A model generated the notes under the pieces. The model saw only the letters and a list, made by a program, of their open reading frames with translations, was not told where the DNA came from and did not search any database. The position numbers and the translations under genes are program-made. Of a stretch of 64,000 bases of DNA, positions 34,490 to 43,356 are shown piece by piece; within the stretch, counting starts at the first letter, position 1; every line of letters begins with the position of its first letter. The stretch spans positions 62,001 to 126,000 of the forward strand of contig JAKIUC010000002.1 of assembly GCA_021647785.1 (NCBI GenBank), given 5' to 3'. The stretch comes from Melioribacteraceae bacterium (lineage in GTDB: Bacteria; Bacteroidota; Ignavibacteria; Ignavibacteriales; Melioribacteraceae).

Positions 34490-35866
34490 ATGAAAGAAAG
34501 AATGGATGTAGTAATTGTAGGTCATGTAGATCATGGCAAAAGTACTTTAGTTGGAAGACTTCTAACCGATACGGGTTCACTTCCTGAAGGGAAATTAGAT
34601 GCGGTAAAAAAGCTTTGCATTAGAAATGCTAAGCCATTTGAATATGCATTTCTACTTGATGCGTTAAAAGATGAGCAATCTCAGGGTATTACAATTGATA
34701 CTGCAAGAATATTTTTTACTTCTGCTAAGCGAGAGTATATAATAATAGATGCACCTGGTCATATCGATTTTTTGAAAAATATGATAAGTGGAGCTGCAAG
34801 AGCTGAAGCAGCAATTTTATTGATAGATGCTGATGAGGGGATTGCAGAAAATAGTAGAAGACATGCGTATATGCTCTCTTTGCTCGGTATAAAACAAATT
34901 GCTGTAGTAATAAACAAAATGGATTTGTGCGAATACAGCGAAGAAGTTTATAACAAAATTAAAACCGATTTTGGAAAATACTTAAAAGGGATTGGGATTG
35001 AATCAAAAGCCTATATTCCAGCTTCTGCCAGAAACGGAATAAATTTAATTGATATTTCAGAAAAAACAAGTTGGTACAATGGAGTCTCGCTTCTAAATGT
35101 TATGGATTCATTTACGAAAGAAAAAAGTCTGAAAGAGAAACCTCTGCGAATGTACTTGCAGGGGATATATAAATTTCAAGGAGATAAAAACAAAAGAAGA
35201 ATTTATGCAGGAAGTATTAGTTCCGGCGAATTAAAAGTAAATGATGTAATCGGGTTTCTTCCATCAAATAAAAAGACAACAATTAAATCAATTGAGGTTT
35301 TTAATAGAACAGGAATTGAGACGGCTGTTTCTGGTAACGCTATTGGCTTAACGCTGGATGAAGAACTATATGTAACCGAAACAGATTTAATATATAAAGT
35401 TGATGAAGAAAAACCTTTATTGAGCGATAGGTTTCTTGCTAATATATTTTGGATGGATAGTGAACCGTTAAGAACTGCGAAGGAATACAAATTCAAAATG
35501 GGTACTCAAAATATTTCTGCTTCAATAGAAAAAATTGAGAGTGTTCTTCATACTTCTGAGCTTACCAGCAATACAGATGCAAGTCTTGTTAAAAAACATG
35601 AAGCAGCAAAATGTATAATAAAAACAAGGAGAAAAATTCCATTTGATTTAGTAAATCAGAACGTAAATACCAGTAGATTTGTGCTTGTAGATAATTGTAA
35701 TATTGTTGGCGGAGGTTTAATAATTGAGAACCTTTATGAAAATAATAGAAAAAAAGAGTATTCAAATTTTGAACTTGAGTTTAACCAATTAGTAAGAAAA
35801 CACTTTCCACATTGGGAAGCAAAATCACTTGAAGGAGAAATAAATGAGCAAGGTAGTTTTATATAA
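34490..35866 (+). CDS. cysN: Sulfate adenylyltransferase subunit 1 (GTPase)
   Basis: The 458-residue elongation-factor-like GTPase drives APS formation. It has G1 GHVDHGKST (11-19), G3 [12 protein letters not shown] and G4 NKMDL, followed by two beta-barrel domains. No APS-kinase domain is fused to the C-terminus, in line with the APS-type cysH. The end overlaps the sulfite reductase start by 23 nt, indicating tight coupling. Confidence 0.94.
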   Translation: MKERMDVVIVGHVDHGKSTLVGRLLTDTGSLPEGKLDAVKKLCIRNAKPFEYAFLLDALKDEQSQGITIDTARIFFTSAKREYIIIDAPGHIDFLKNMISGAARAEAAILLIDADEGIAENSRRHAYMLSLLGIKQIAVVINKMDLCEYSEEVYNKIKTDFGKYLKGIGIESKAYIPASARNGINLIDISEKTSWYNGVSLLNVMDSFTKEKSLKEKPLRMYLQGIYKFQGDKNKRRIYAGSISSGELKVNDVIGFLPSNKKTTIKSIEVFNRTGIETAVSGNAIGLTLDEELYVTETDLIYKVDEEKPLLSDRFLANIFWMDSEPLRTAKEYKFKMGTQNISASIEKIESVLHTSELTSNTDASLVKKHEAAKCIIKTRRKIPFDLVNQNVNTSRFVLVDNCNIVGGGLIIENLYENNRKKEYSNFELEFNQLVRKHFPHWEAKSLEGEINEQGSFI

Positions 35867-37727
35867 TGTCACATTAAATGAATTGGAAGTAGCTCTATCT
35901 GAAAGAGATTTAAATAGAGATGAACTTAATAAACTTAAGAATGGAATACTTGGCGGAAATAAATTAAAGGATGAACTGGAGAATTTTGATAAAGATGATA
36001 TAGATAAAACTGTTCAAATTCATATTAAATCGCACGGTATATATCTACAAACTGATCGTGATGAACTAAAGAATAAAAACAAAGTATTTACTTTTTTGGT
36101 TCGCATCCCTTTCTGGGGAGGTGGAGATATTTCGGCAGAGCAATTTTTACAAATTAGCAAACTCTCTGATAAATATTCCAAGGACGAATTTGGTAAACCA
36201 TCGATGCGGCTTACTACAAGGCAGGCAATTCAATTTCATAGAGTAAAGAAAAGTGATTTATTTCCTTTGGTGAAAACATTAGCAGAGATGAAATTATTAA
36301 CTCTTAATGCTTGTGGTGATAATACAAGAAATCCCATAGCAAGTCCAATAAAATCAAGCATATTTGATGCCTCGGCATTAGCGGTTCGGTTAGGGCAATA
36401 TTTCCAATTACCTGTTAAGGAGCATTTAGAAACATTTGGAATAGAGAGTAGTAATCATCAGCAAAATGTTGGATACAAATATGGAAAAGAAGGATTGCCC
36501 CGAAAATTTAAGATTGGAATTGCCGGCTACTTTATTGATGAAGAAACAGGAAATGGAATTAGAGATAACAGTCCGGATATTCAAACGAATGATCTTGGCA
36601 TTGCTCCAATAATTAAAAACAATAAAAAAGTTGGATACCAAATATATGTTGGGGGCGGACTTGGACAGAAGAATGGAAAGGTTACTCTTGCACTACTTGG
36701 CGTACCTTTGGGTATTGTAAATAGTGATGATGAACTAATTAAAGTTATTGAAGAGGTAGTTAATATTTGGAGTGCATTGGGCGACCGAAAAAACAGGCAT
36801 TATGCACGTATCAAAAATATGATTGTGAAAAAAGGATTAGATAGAGAAAAATTAGAAATAGAAGACATTTTAAATGATAAAACGAAACTAAGTATTGTTC
36901 AAAAGAGTGGTGTAGCTTGGTTGAAAGAGAAGTTGGTAAAAAGAAATTTAAAAATAAGAGACGCTCTAAACTTAAACTTAGGCAAGCAATTACGGCATCA
37001 TGGTTGGATAAAACAATTTGACGGAAATTATACTTTTGGTCTGTGGATTGAAAATGGAAGAATCAGCGATTCCAGAAACAACGTAAAATCTATGGTTGAA
37101 AAAATTGTAAATAAATTGAAACCAAATATACGTCTAACAACTTTTCAGGACTTACTGTTAACTGACATCAAAGAGGAAGATAAAAATATATTAGAAAATA
37201 TATTTACCGAATATAATTATTCACTTCCGTCCTACCTTGTTAGAAACTCTTTGGCATGCGTTGGGCTGCCTACTTGCGGGTTATCTGTTGCTGATTCTGA
37301 AAGGTATTTTATGCCGTTAATGAATGAGCTGGAAAAACTTGGATTGGAGAACATACCCAAGCTAACCGTTGGTATCAGTGGCTGTGAGCGGCATTGCTCG
37401 CGGAATATACGTCATGCTGTTTCTATTGAAGGAAAAAGTTTTGGGTTTTATCAGTTAAAATTATTATTTGGTAAAACAGAAGGGGAGGTACTTGCTGAGG
37501 ATATAGTTTATAACGGCAGAAAATATTTTAGGTCAGTTGCATCCTCTGATGTTCCAAAAGTAATTAAATTATTAGCAGATAATTATTTGGAGAACAAACT
37601 CCCTGACGAGATAGAAATTGGATTATTCTTTAAAAGAATTGGACACAAAGGAATTGTAAAACTAATAGAGCAAGATGAAAATCTGAACCATTTAACAGAG
37701 AAAACTTATGACCCATACATTACATAA
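35844..37727 (+). CDS. Siroheme/4Fe-4S sulfite (or nitrite) reductase
   Basis: This 627-residue hemoprotein carries the siroheme-cluster cysteines Cys472 and Cys478 ([11 protein letters not shown]) and Cys514 and Cys518 ([12 protein letters not shown]), the canonical C-x5-C and C-x3-C pattern. The N-terminal half shows two ferredoxin-like half domains ([20 protein letters not shown], then [14 protein letters not shown]). Context (between cysN and siroheme synthase) points to sulfite to sulfide reduction. No CysJ flavoprotein is present, so ferredoxin or another donor is likely. ATG 35844 has AAGGAG upstream. The last 20 nt overlap the next gene. Confidence 0.92.
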   Translation: MSKVVLYNVTLNELEVALSERDLNRDELNKLKNGILGGNKLKDELENFDKDDIDKTVQIHIKSHGIYLQTDRDELKNKNKVFTFLVRIPFWGGGDISAEQFLQISKLSDKYSKDEFGKPSMRLTTRQAIQFHRVKKSDLFPLVKTLAEMKLLTLNACGDNTRNPIASPIKSSIFDASALAVRLGQYFQLPVKEHLETFGIESSNHQQNVGYKYGKEGLPRKFKIGIAGYFIDEETGNGIRDNSPDIQTNDLGIAPIIKNNKKVGYQIYVGGGLGQKNGKVTLALLGVPLGIVNSDDELIKVIEEVVNIWSALGDRKNRHYARIKNMIVKKGLDREKLEIEDILNDKTKLSIVQKSGVAWLKEKLVKRNLKIRDALNLNLGKQLRHHGWIKQFDGNYTFGLWIENGRISDSRNNVKSMVEKIVNKLKPNIRLTTFQDLLLTDIKEEDKNILENIFTEYNYSLPSYLVRNSLACVGLPTCGLSVADSERYFMPLMNELEKLGLENIPKLTVGISGCERHCSRNIRHAVSIEGKSFGFYQLKLLFGKTEGEVLAEDIVYNGRKYFRSVASSDVPKVIKLLADNYLENKLPDEIEIGLFFKRIGHKGIVKLIEQDENLNHLTEKTYDPYIT

Positions 37728-39063
37728 AATAATTAGATATGAGGAAGTGATTGCTCCCCAAAGTGAACTCAATACTTTACCTATATTATTGAGGAATCCG
37801 AAGATACTACTGATTGGCGGCGGTAAGGTAGCTCTACAGAAAGCCGAAGTTTTAAAAGATAATAATATAGATTTCAAAATCATCACAATTAATATACTTC
37901 CGCAATTTAAAAAGTTAGATATAAAACCGAGTTTAAAACCAATAGAAGTTGAGGATATAAAGAGGTTCAATATTGTAATTAATGCTACAGGTAATAAGGA
38001 TGTTGAATCTTTAATCGACAAATGTAAACTAACCCAATCCTTTCTTCTAAATACAGTAGATGTTCCTGAAAAGTGTGATTTCTATTTTTCAGCTTTGTTA
38101 AATTATGGAAAATTAAAAGTTGCAATTTCCAGTGATGGAGCAAGTCCAACTATTTCTAAGATAGTTCGCAATAAAATTAAAGAGGTTATTCCTTCTAATA
38201 TTGAATCTTTAGTAGATACCGAATTTGAAAAAAGAAGATCAAAAATAATTGATATTAAATCGGTAAATAGGGATGCAGAGAGTCTATTTGGCTCTGTAAC
38301 ATTTGTTGGTGCCGGACCAGGCGACCCCGATTTACTTACTGTAAAAGGATTGAAAGAAATTAAAAAAGCCGATGTAATTCTGCACGATTATCTTGTAAGT
38401 AAAGAGATACTGAGTCTTGTTAATCGAGATACAAAAATAATTAATTGCGGAAAACCACATGGCAGTAATAATCTAACGCAAGAAGAGATAAACAATAAAA
38501 TGGATTATTATGTAAGAGAAGGAAAAAGAGTTGTACGCTTGAAAGGAGGCGACCCCTTTGTTTTTGGACGATTGGTTGAGGAGACAGAATATCTGATAGC
38601 AAATAATATTAGATTTGAAATTATACCTGGCATTACCTCTTCCATTTCCGGAGCCGGAAGTGCTTTTATTCCTGTTACGGCAAGAGGTACCTCCAATGGA
38701 TTTTCGGTTGTCTCGGGATGTTTGAAAGGGAATAGGTTTAATGATAATTGGATTGAACTTCTGAAAATTCCGAACCATACTACGGTAGTTTTAATGGGGT
38801 TAAAAAAAGCATCGATAATAGTTGAAAAGGCTTTACGGATTGGTGTAAAACCAAATCTTCCAGTAGCTATTATTTCCAATGCGACATTACCAAACCAAAC
38901 AGAAATTTTTACAACATTGGAAAATCTTGCATCTCAGAGCATAAATGTACCTACTCCAGCAATTCTTGTGTTTGGGGATGTTGTTAATCTTAGAGATAAA
39001 TTGAAATCTAATAAAAACATTCTTGAACAAAACTTGAAAAATACGTTTGAGTATTATTCGTGA
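37708..39063 (+). CDS. cysG: Fused siroheme synthase (precorrin-2 dehydrogenase plus SUMT)
   Basis: The 451-residue protein makes siroheme for the reductase encoded upstream. Residues about 20-185 form the NAD-binding precorrin-2 dehydrogenase/ferrochelatase part (KILLIGGGKVALQKAEVL, INATGNKDVESL, ISSDGASPTISK). Residues about 197-440 form the SAM-dependent uroporphyrinogen-III methyltransferase (VTFVGAGPGDPDLLTVKGL, RLKGGDPFVFGRL, VVSGCLKGN). The order of domains matches CysG. The start overlaps the reductase gene by 20 nt. This is the last gene of the SAM/cysteine-controlled operon. Confidence 0.93.
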   Translation: MTHTLHKIIRYEEVIAPQSELNTLPILLRNPKILLIGGGKVALQKAEVLKDNNIDFKIITINILPQFKKLDIKPSLKPIEVEDIKRFNIVINATGNKDVESLIDKCKLTQSFLLNTVDVPEKCDFYFSALLNYGKLKVAISSDGASPTISKIVRNKIKEVIPSNIESLVDTEFEKRRSKIIDIKSVNRDAESLFGSVTFVGAGPGDPDLLTVKGLKEIKKADVILHDYLVSKEILSLVNRDTKIINCGKPHGSNNLTQEEINNKMDYYVREGKRVVRLKGGDPFVFGRLVEETEYLIANNIRFEIIPGITSSISGAGSAFIPVTARGTSNGFSVVSGCLKGNRFNDNWIELLKIPNHTTVVLMGLKKASIIVEKALRIGVKPNLPVAIISNATLPNQTEIFTTLENLASQSINVPTPAILVFGDVVNLRDKLKSNKNILEQNLKNTFEYYS

Positions 39064-39300
39064 TATCCAGAAAAACTCTTTAAAACAATTTTTTGATTTT
39101 TACTATTCCGACAAGTATTTGTTTGTGTGAAGTGTTTGCAAAACGCAAGAGAAGATTTAAAATTATTGATTTGAGCTTAATTCTTTTGTAGTTTCAATTT
39201 ATGAAACAACAGCGATACAAATTAAGTAAAAAGTTATCCAAAATGACAAAGGCTGAAATCTTCAATAAGCGAAAGACAGAGTTAACAACAATGCCGAGTG

Positions 39301-39335
39301 CATAACGGCGACATTGCTACCTTGCCGCCGTTTGA
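39301..39335. repeat. attC-like hairpin, copy 2
   Basis: CATAACGGCG begins it; AACGGCG (39304-39310) pairs perfectly with CGCCGTT (39326-39332) around a 15-nt loop. Shares the ATAACGGC start with copies at 28914 and 40723. Confidence 0.45.
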
Positions 39336-39428
39336 ACGACCCCAAATTAAGCATAGCCAACCAGCTATTATAAATTTAAAAACTTACTTTCTTGAACTGC
39401 TTTTCAATTACAACAAACTTAAATATGT

Positions 39429-39479
39429 ACCTAAATTGCGAAAAAACCGTGCATAAAGGTGGTCAATGTTGAGCAATTT
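39429..39479 (+). repeat. ACCTAAATTG dispersed repeat, copy C
   Basis: Starts ACCTAAATTGCGAAAAAACC and includes AAAGGTGGTCAATGTTGAGC. The AAGGTGGTCAA word is shared with copy B (42478-42521). Confidence 0.45.
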
Positions 39480-39496
39480 GTTGGACGTGGTAGTAC

Positions 39497-39793
39497 TTAA
39501 TTTTTGTCCCTTTTTTGCCAATAATACGGCTTTTTGTGTAGATGAGATACTGCGATAATATAAATATAATCCGATTTTATTTGATATATTACTCCAAATG
39601 GAAATTTGTTTGTTAGACAACGACGTGTGTTTTTGGATAGCTTTGCAAATGCTTCGGGAAATGCAATTATCCGTTTAATAGTTGTGTAAACTTCTTCTGC
39701 GAAATTAAAACCAAGATTTTTTTCGCATCTGTTGTAATATTCAATTGCCTCATTAAGTTCGTTTTCGGCATCTTTGTGAAAGATAAATTTCAT
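39497..39793 (-). CDS. RelE/ParE-family toxin (second TA pair)
   Basis: The 98-residue product starts MKFIFHKDAENELNEAIEYY at ATG 39793, one base after the antitoxin stop codon. An upstream extension of the frame merely overlaps the antitoxin gene. The pattern HKDAENELNEAIEYYNRCEK with AEEVYTTIKRIIAFPEAFAK and FPFGVIYQIKSDYIYIIAV is typical of ParE/RelE toxins in the plasmid-stabilisation family. The target (gyrase or ribosome) cannot be told by eye. Confidence 0.85.
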   Translation of the reverse strand: MKFIFHKDAENELNEAIEYYNRCEKNLGFNFAEEVYTTIKRIIAFPEAFAKLSKNTRRCLTNKFPFGVIYQIKSDYIYIIAVSHLHKKPYYWQKRDKN

Positions 39794-39794
39794 T

Positions 39795-40022
39795 TTAATA
39801 CTGTGAACGAATTTTTCTAAAAACTTCTTCGCCATTTATGGCTTCGGCTGTCCCGTTGTTCAATTCTTCTACGCGCTTTTCGGCTTCAATTGCCCATGCT
39901 TTATCTATGCTATCTTGCAGAGGTAAATTTAAACTTTTAATTAATTCATCAACTAAAATAATTCTTTCGTTTGATGGCAGCAACATTGCTTCGGCTGCAA
40001 CTTTGTTTGTTAAAGCATTCAT
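39795..40022 (-). CDS. Addiction-module antitoxin (TIGR02574-like)
   Basis: The 75-residue protein reads AAEAMLLPSNERIILVDELI, then DKAWAIEAEKRVEELNNGTA and GEEVFRKIRSQY. This matches the family of small antitoxins with a helical N-terminus and a conserved WAIEAEKRVEE block found upstream of RelE/ParE toxins. It is directly followed by the toxin, and a Shine-Dalgarno-like GAGA lies before ATG 40022. Confidence 0.85.
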   Translation of the reverse strand: MNALTNKVAAEAMLLPSNERIILVDELIKSLNLPLQDSIDKAWAIEAEKRVEELNNGTAEAINGEEVFRKIRSQY

Positions 40023-40084
40023 TGTTTCTCCTATTCAATTTTAGAACAATGATAATTCTAAATTATACAAAATGCAAATACATT

Positions 40085-40719
40085 TTATTTTAACAGAATC
40101 ATTTTTTCAAAGTTATTTGGCATTGCAAAATATTCTAAAAAGTAATTGTCTAAATTAACATCTATCATTTTCTTTCGCAAGTTGTATGTTTTGTAATGTT
40201 TTAGTAAACCAAGATATGAATTTATATTTGCTCTAAATGCTTCTTTTTCTTCTTTTGTTGATTTCCCTTTTGTGGGTTCAATTAAATCGTTCCAGTAATC
40301 TATTTTAAGAAAGAGGTTTTTCTTAATCCGTTTACCGGCGTATATTCTGTGTGGTTTTTTGAGCATTGGCTAATAAATCGATTTATTCTTTTTATTCCGT
40401 AATGCGTCCCTTTTCCTTTACGGCAACTGTAAGTATCATGAATAAATGTTTTTTCAAAAAGTGGGTTAATGTATTTAAAAACAAGATGGTGAACAATGCG
40501 GTCTCTAAAATCTGCTGCAAAAATTTCTCGTTTTATTGGCGAAAAGTTTATGAAGCAAATAGAGTTAGAAATTTTATATGTGCCATTTTTAATTTCTTCG
40601 TATAGTTCGAAAAGTTTCGATTCGTAATTAATCTCAAATGCTAATGCGTTTAGAGTATTCCGTTTGTTTTTACGTGCTTCAAAGTATGCGTTGAATATGT
40701 CTTCTAATAAAGTGTCCAT
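40085..40719 (-). pseudogene. Reverse transcriptase remnant lacking the catalytic palm
   Basis: Two frames overlap. The 5' part (from ATG 40719) has the RT finger region: EIKNGTYKISNSICFINFSP, REIFAADFRDRIVHHLVFKY and DTYSCRKGKGTHYGIKRINR. The 3' part, in another frame to 40085, matches the C-terminal thumb of the same family: KKPHRIYAGKRIKKNLF and INSYLGLLKHYKTYNLRKKM. Everything between, including the YxDD motif, is missing and the junction near CSKN shifts the frame. This is an internal deletion in a bacterial RT of the type seen in diversity-generating retroelements or related unknown-group RTs. It cannot be an active polymerase. Confidence 0.8.
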
Positions 40720-40722
40720 TTT

Positions 40723-40756
40723 ATAACGGCGTCTTGGCTAAGGCGTCCACCGTTGC
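40723..40756. repeat. attC-like hairpin, copy 3
   Basis: TATAACGGCGTCTTGGCTAA begins at 40723; AACGG (40725-40729) pairs with CCGTT (40750-40754), with GGCG/CGTC imperfect pairing inside. It lies directly upstream of the reverse-transcriptase start. Weaker than the other two copies. Confidence 0.35.
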
Positions 40757-40944
40757 AAACTTTACCTTAATTTATACACCTAAATGTTACCTGCCCCGCT
40801 CTCTTTGCGGGGTTAAAAAACAATTTTGCTAACTAAATTTACTTTTACAAACCTACAACTTTAAACACACATTTAAAAACCCAAAAGACCAAGCGTAACT
40901 GCGGTCGGAGTAGAGCTGTTTGTTATAAAGCGACACGCAATACA

Positions 40945-42039
40945 TTATTGTAATTCAATAACTACATCATCAAACCATCCCGTCAACTCGTCATTGTATG
41001 AATCTTCTTTTTGTATCCATAATCGAATAGTTATAACTGAAGCATCATTTGGTATTTGGAATTCTGTTGTTAATTCACCCCAATCAGCACCTTCTGGGTG
41101 TTGAAGAACCGTAGTTATTAAATTCATACCATTTTTGTCATAGAAAATATAAGCTCCCATTGGAGTATTTTCTGATTTCATTTTTACCGAAAACTTGTAA
41201 GTTCTTCCTTCAATAAATTTAGATGCTGGTATATCTTGATTAAGGTTATAATCATTCATTGCTTCGGGTTGCTTGTTTGCTTTTAAGCTATACATACCAT
41301 TATAAACAGTTGTGGAATCAAGGGTGAATATATCAACGTTGCTTGCCCAATCTTGAATTGCTTGGTTTTCTAATGGTTTTTCAAAATCTCCGTTTTGTAC
41401 TATGCTTGGCTGAGGTGTTGCTTTACTCATAATATTGCTACCACCTAATTTACCAAATGCTGACAATGTGTAAACTCTATAAAAATATTCTAATCCCATC
41501 TCAAATGAATCATCAACAAAAGAGGTATCTTCATTTTCGGTACTCACAAAAATTAGTTCTCCAGTAGTTTCATCAATCCCAGCATCATCCTTTCTATAAA
41601 GTTTATATTCACGAAATTCTGTATCAAGACTCCGACTCCAACTCAACTTTAATTTGTTTTGAGCTATTTCTGTAGTGTCAATTTCATAAAGCTCTGGTGG
41701 TTCTGGCAAGCGTATTTCCCCTAAGTCCGTTAATCCTTCATTGACTGAAATGGTTGATTTAATTGAAACTAATTGACCATTTTCTTTTATTTTTGTTGAT
41801 TGAAGAAAATGTTCACCTTTTGTAACATTTTTTATTTCAAAATACCCTTCTTCGTTAGTTGTAGTTTTCCAATTTAGAACATCATCAATTTGCACCTCAG
41901 CATTTGTGAGCGGTTGGTTCTGAATTTTTAGAAATCCTTTGACCGAAGAATCAGTAGAAGTCTCAGTTGGATTTTCTGATTTTGTACAGAATGTCAACAA
42001 AAGCATTAACGCACTTAAAAAGATAATTTTTCGATTCAT
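40945..42039 (-). CDS. Multidomain lipoprotein: CarboxypepD_reg, FN3, carbohydrate-binding-like
   Basis: The 364-residue surface or periplasmic lipoprotein has lipobox LLLTFC (Cys18). About 32-108 is a carboxypeptidase-regulatory-like beta sandwich (GFLKIQNQPLTNAEVQIDDV); about 112-212 is a fibronectin type III domain (LKLSWSRSLDTEFREYKLYR). About 216-364 is a CBM-like jelly roll (VQNGDFEKPLENQAIQDWAS, then YSLKANKQ, and GWFDDVVIEL at the end). It has no catalytic motif; sugar or cell-surface binding is inferred. A non-coding spacer with attC-like sequence separates it from the RT remnant. Confidence 0.8.
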   Translation of the reverse strand: MNRKIIFLSALMLLLTFCTKSENPTETSTDSSVKGFLKIQNQPLTNAEVQIDDVLNWKTTTNEEGYFEIKNVTKGEHFLQSTKIKENGQLVSIKSTISVNEGLTDLGEIRLPEPPELYEIDTTEIAQNKLKLSWSRSLDTEFREYKLYRKDDAGIDETTGELIFVSTENEDTSFVDDSFEMGLEYFYRVYTLSAFGKLGGSNIMSKATPQPSIVQNGDFEKPLENQAIQDWASNVDIFTLDSTTVYNGMYSLKANKQPEAMNDYNLNQDIPASKFIEGRTYKFSVKMKSENTPMGAYIFYDKNGMNLITTVLQHPEGADWGELTTEFQIPNDASVITIRLWIQKEDSYNDELTGWFDDVVIELQ

Positions 42040-42477
42040 TTTCTCTTCTCAATTTTTAGCTTTATAACTAGTCATTCTGTTACTTTTATCTGTATTACAA
42101 ACTTGCGGATATTCGGAGTTTTTTGGATTGATTACCCTCATAAAATTCTACAGATATTTATTGAGCAATAAGTTAAATATATTTATATATAATAACAACT
42201 TCTTTTTATTCTGAATAATACGATAATAAATAATTTAAAAAAATCGAATCTCTTCTGAAATTTAGATTGGATTCATATTGAAAATGACGCTATACTGCAT
42301 AATCCAACATAACATACCCATCAATATGTGAACTTATTATACCTAAGCAAAAACTATTAAATTGAGTCTATTCGCTTAAAATTTTACACTAACCAAAAAA
42401 AAGAAAATTAATTTTAGTTTGTTGTAAGCATCACAATGGAACAGACCTTTGGGAGGATTACAAGACTAAATGTTATA

Positions 42478-42521
42478 ACCTAAATTGAGCGATTCTTCAA
42501 GGTGGTCAAATTCCCGCAATT
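42478..42521 (+). repeat. ACCTAAATTG dispersed repeat, copy B
   Basis: Begins ACCTAAATTGAGCGATTCTT, carries AAGGTGGTCAA and ends TTCCCGCAAT, combining the features of copies A and C. Confidence 0.5.
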
Positions 42522-42761
42522 CAAAATTCTAAACTTCTTAAACTATCTGCACTGTTTGGTTATTGATTATTTGTCCGTGGGACTCTGTGAGAAAATTGGA
42601 ATTTATTTGATTTTTGTTGTTTGTAATTTCTGGTTTATCCATGTTAGGTATAAGTTTAACAATAGATTTATAACCGCTTAGTAATCTACTTCATTTCGTT
42701 TATTAATCCCTCTAACTTCAATATTTACTTTTATTTAACTAAAAAAAAATATAAATATTAC

Positions 42762-42792
42762 TTGACTTTTCCCTGCTAAAAGAGTTATTTTG
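42762..42792 (+). promoter_or_regulatory. Promoter of the mraZ/division cluster
   Basis: TTGACT (42762-42767) with TTATTTTG (42785-42792), one mismatch to TAnnTTTG. TTG to the -7 element is 20 nt, the same spacing as the leader promoter at 32253-32283. Confidence 0.5.
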
Positions 42793-42808
42793 GTGGAGTA
42801 GTGGGGAA
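42791..42808 (+). promoter_or_regulatory. Candidate MraZ operator
   Basis: Tandem GTGGAGTA-GTGGGGAA (42794-42809 region), two direct GTGG repeats immediately after the -7 element and 48 nt before mraZ. MraZ in other bacteria autoregulates through TGGG or GTGG direct repeats upstream of its own gene. Confidence 0.4.
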
Positions 42809-42855
42809 AAAACATTAAGTTTCCCTAATAATATTTAAAACAAACTGATAATGAC

Positions 42856-43296
42856 ATGTTTTTAGGCAGCTTTAATTACACACTTGATGCCAAAGGAAGG
42901 ATTGCAATTCCTGCAAGATTAAGGAAGTTTGTCTCCCCTGATGCTAACAATACTTTTGTTTTAACACGGGGTTCAGCAAAGTGTATTAATATATATCCAA
43001 TGAATTATTGGAAGGAACTTCTTGAAAGTAAATTGGATAAACTAAATAGTTTTGACCCTAAAGAGACAAAATTTATGAGACTCTTTTTGCAGGAAGCCTC
43101 CGAGGACCAGTTCGATACACAATCCAGATTATTAGTTCCAAAAAAATTAATCGATTTTGCAGAGATTGAAAAGGATATAGTTATTCTTGGAATGAATAAA
43201 TATATCGAAGTATGGAACCCGAAATTATATGAGCAATATTTGAATGAGATTGAGGAGCCATACGAGACAATTGCAAAAGAAGTTATGAATATGTAA
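42856..43296 (+). CDS. mraZ: Transcriptional regulator MraZ
   Basis: The 146-residue protein contains two AbrB-like SpoVT-type halves, each with a DXXXR signature: YTLDAKGRIAIPARLRKF and FDTQSRLLVPKKLIDFAEIE. MraZ forms rings that bind direct repeats and controls the division and cell-wall cluster that follows. Full length for the family. A degenerate palindrome (43317-43338) separates it from rsmH. Confidence 0.95.
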   Translation: MFLGSFNYTLDAKGRIAIPARLRKFVSPDANNTFVLTRGSAKCINIYPMNYWKELLESKLDKLNSFDPKETKFMRLFLQEASEDQFDTQSRLLVPKKLIDFAEIEKDIVILGMNKYIEVWNPKLYEQYLNEIEEPYETIAKEVMNM

Positions 43297-43316
43297 AACA
43301 ATAAATTATGATTATA

Positions 43317-43338
43317 TAGAGATATTCTGTGGAATGTC
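43317..43338. repeat. Second copy of the degenerate TAGAGA-palindrome half
   Basis: TAGAGATATTCTGTGGAATG then TC, followed by TGTTTTT. Aligned with 295-317 it keeps TAGAGA-ATT-TGTGGAATGTC; like that copy it sits just after a stop codon. Confidence 0.45.
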
Positions 43339-43356
43339 TGTTTTTAACTTAAAAAC

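Larger units (their letters stand above)
39064..39496. other. Accessory spacer with hairpin and repeat, no clear gene
   Basis: It contains a 34-residue frame (39201-39305, starting MKQQRYKLSKKLSKMTKAEI) with no Shine-Dalgarno and no recognised relatives, an attC-like hairpin (39301-39335) and repeat copy C (39429-39479). The short frame's stop codon lies inside the TAACGGC hairpin, as in cassette genes, but this may be chance. Confidence 0.4.
42040..42855. other. 816-base gene-free spacer ahead of the division cluster
   Basis: No gene seen. It holds repeat copy B (42478-42521) and, at its right end, the probable mraZ promoter (42762-42792) and MraZ-type boxes (42791-42808). The remainder is AT-rich with no recognised element. 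Confidence 0.5.

Noticed and set aside
39201-39305. 34-residue Lys-rich frame
   Set aside because: No Shine-Dalgarno, no recognised family and located in a decayed spacer; kept only as a note because its stop lies in an attC-like hairpin.
39794-39835. Upstream extension of the second toxin
   Set aside because: It overlaps the antitoxin in another frame; the ATG at 39793 lies one base after the antitoxin stop and gives the standard toxin N-terminus.
19830-40719. A diversity-generating retroelement joining the S23/Avd-like gene and the RT remnant
   Set aside because: The two are about 20 kb apart with metabolic genes between, no template/variable repeat was found, and the RT lacks its palm; treated as unrelated remnants.
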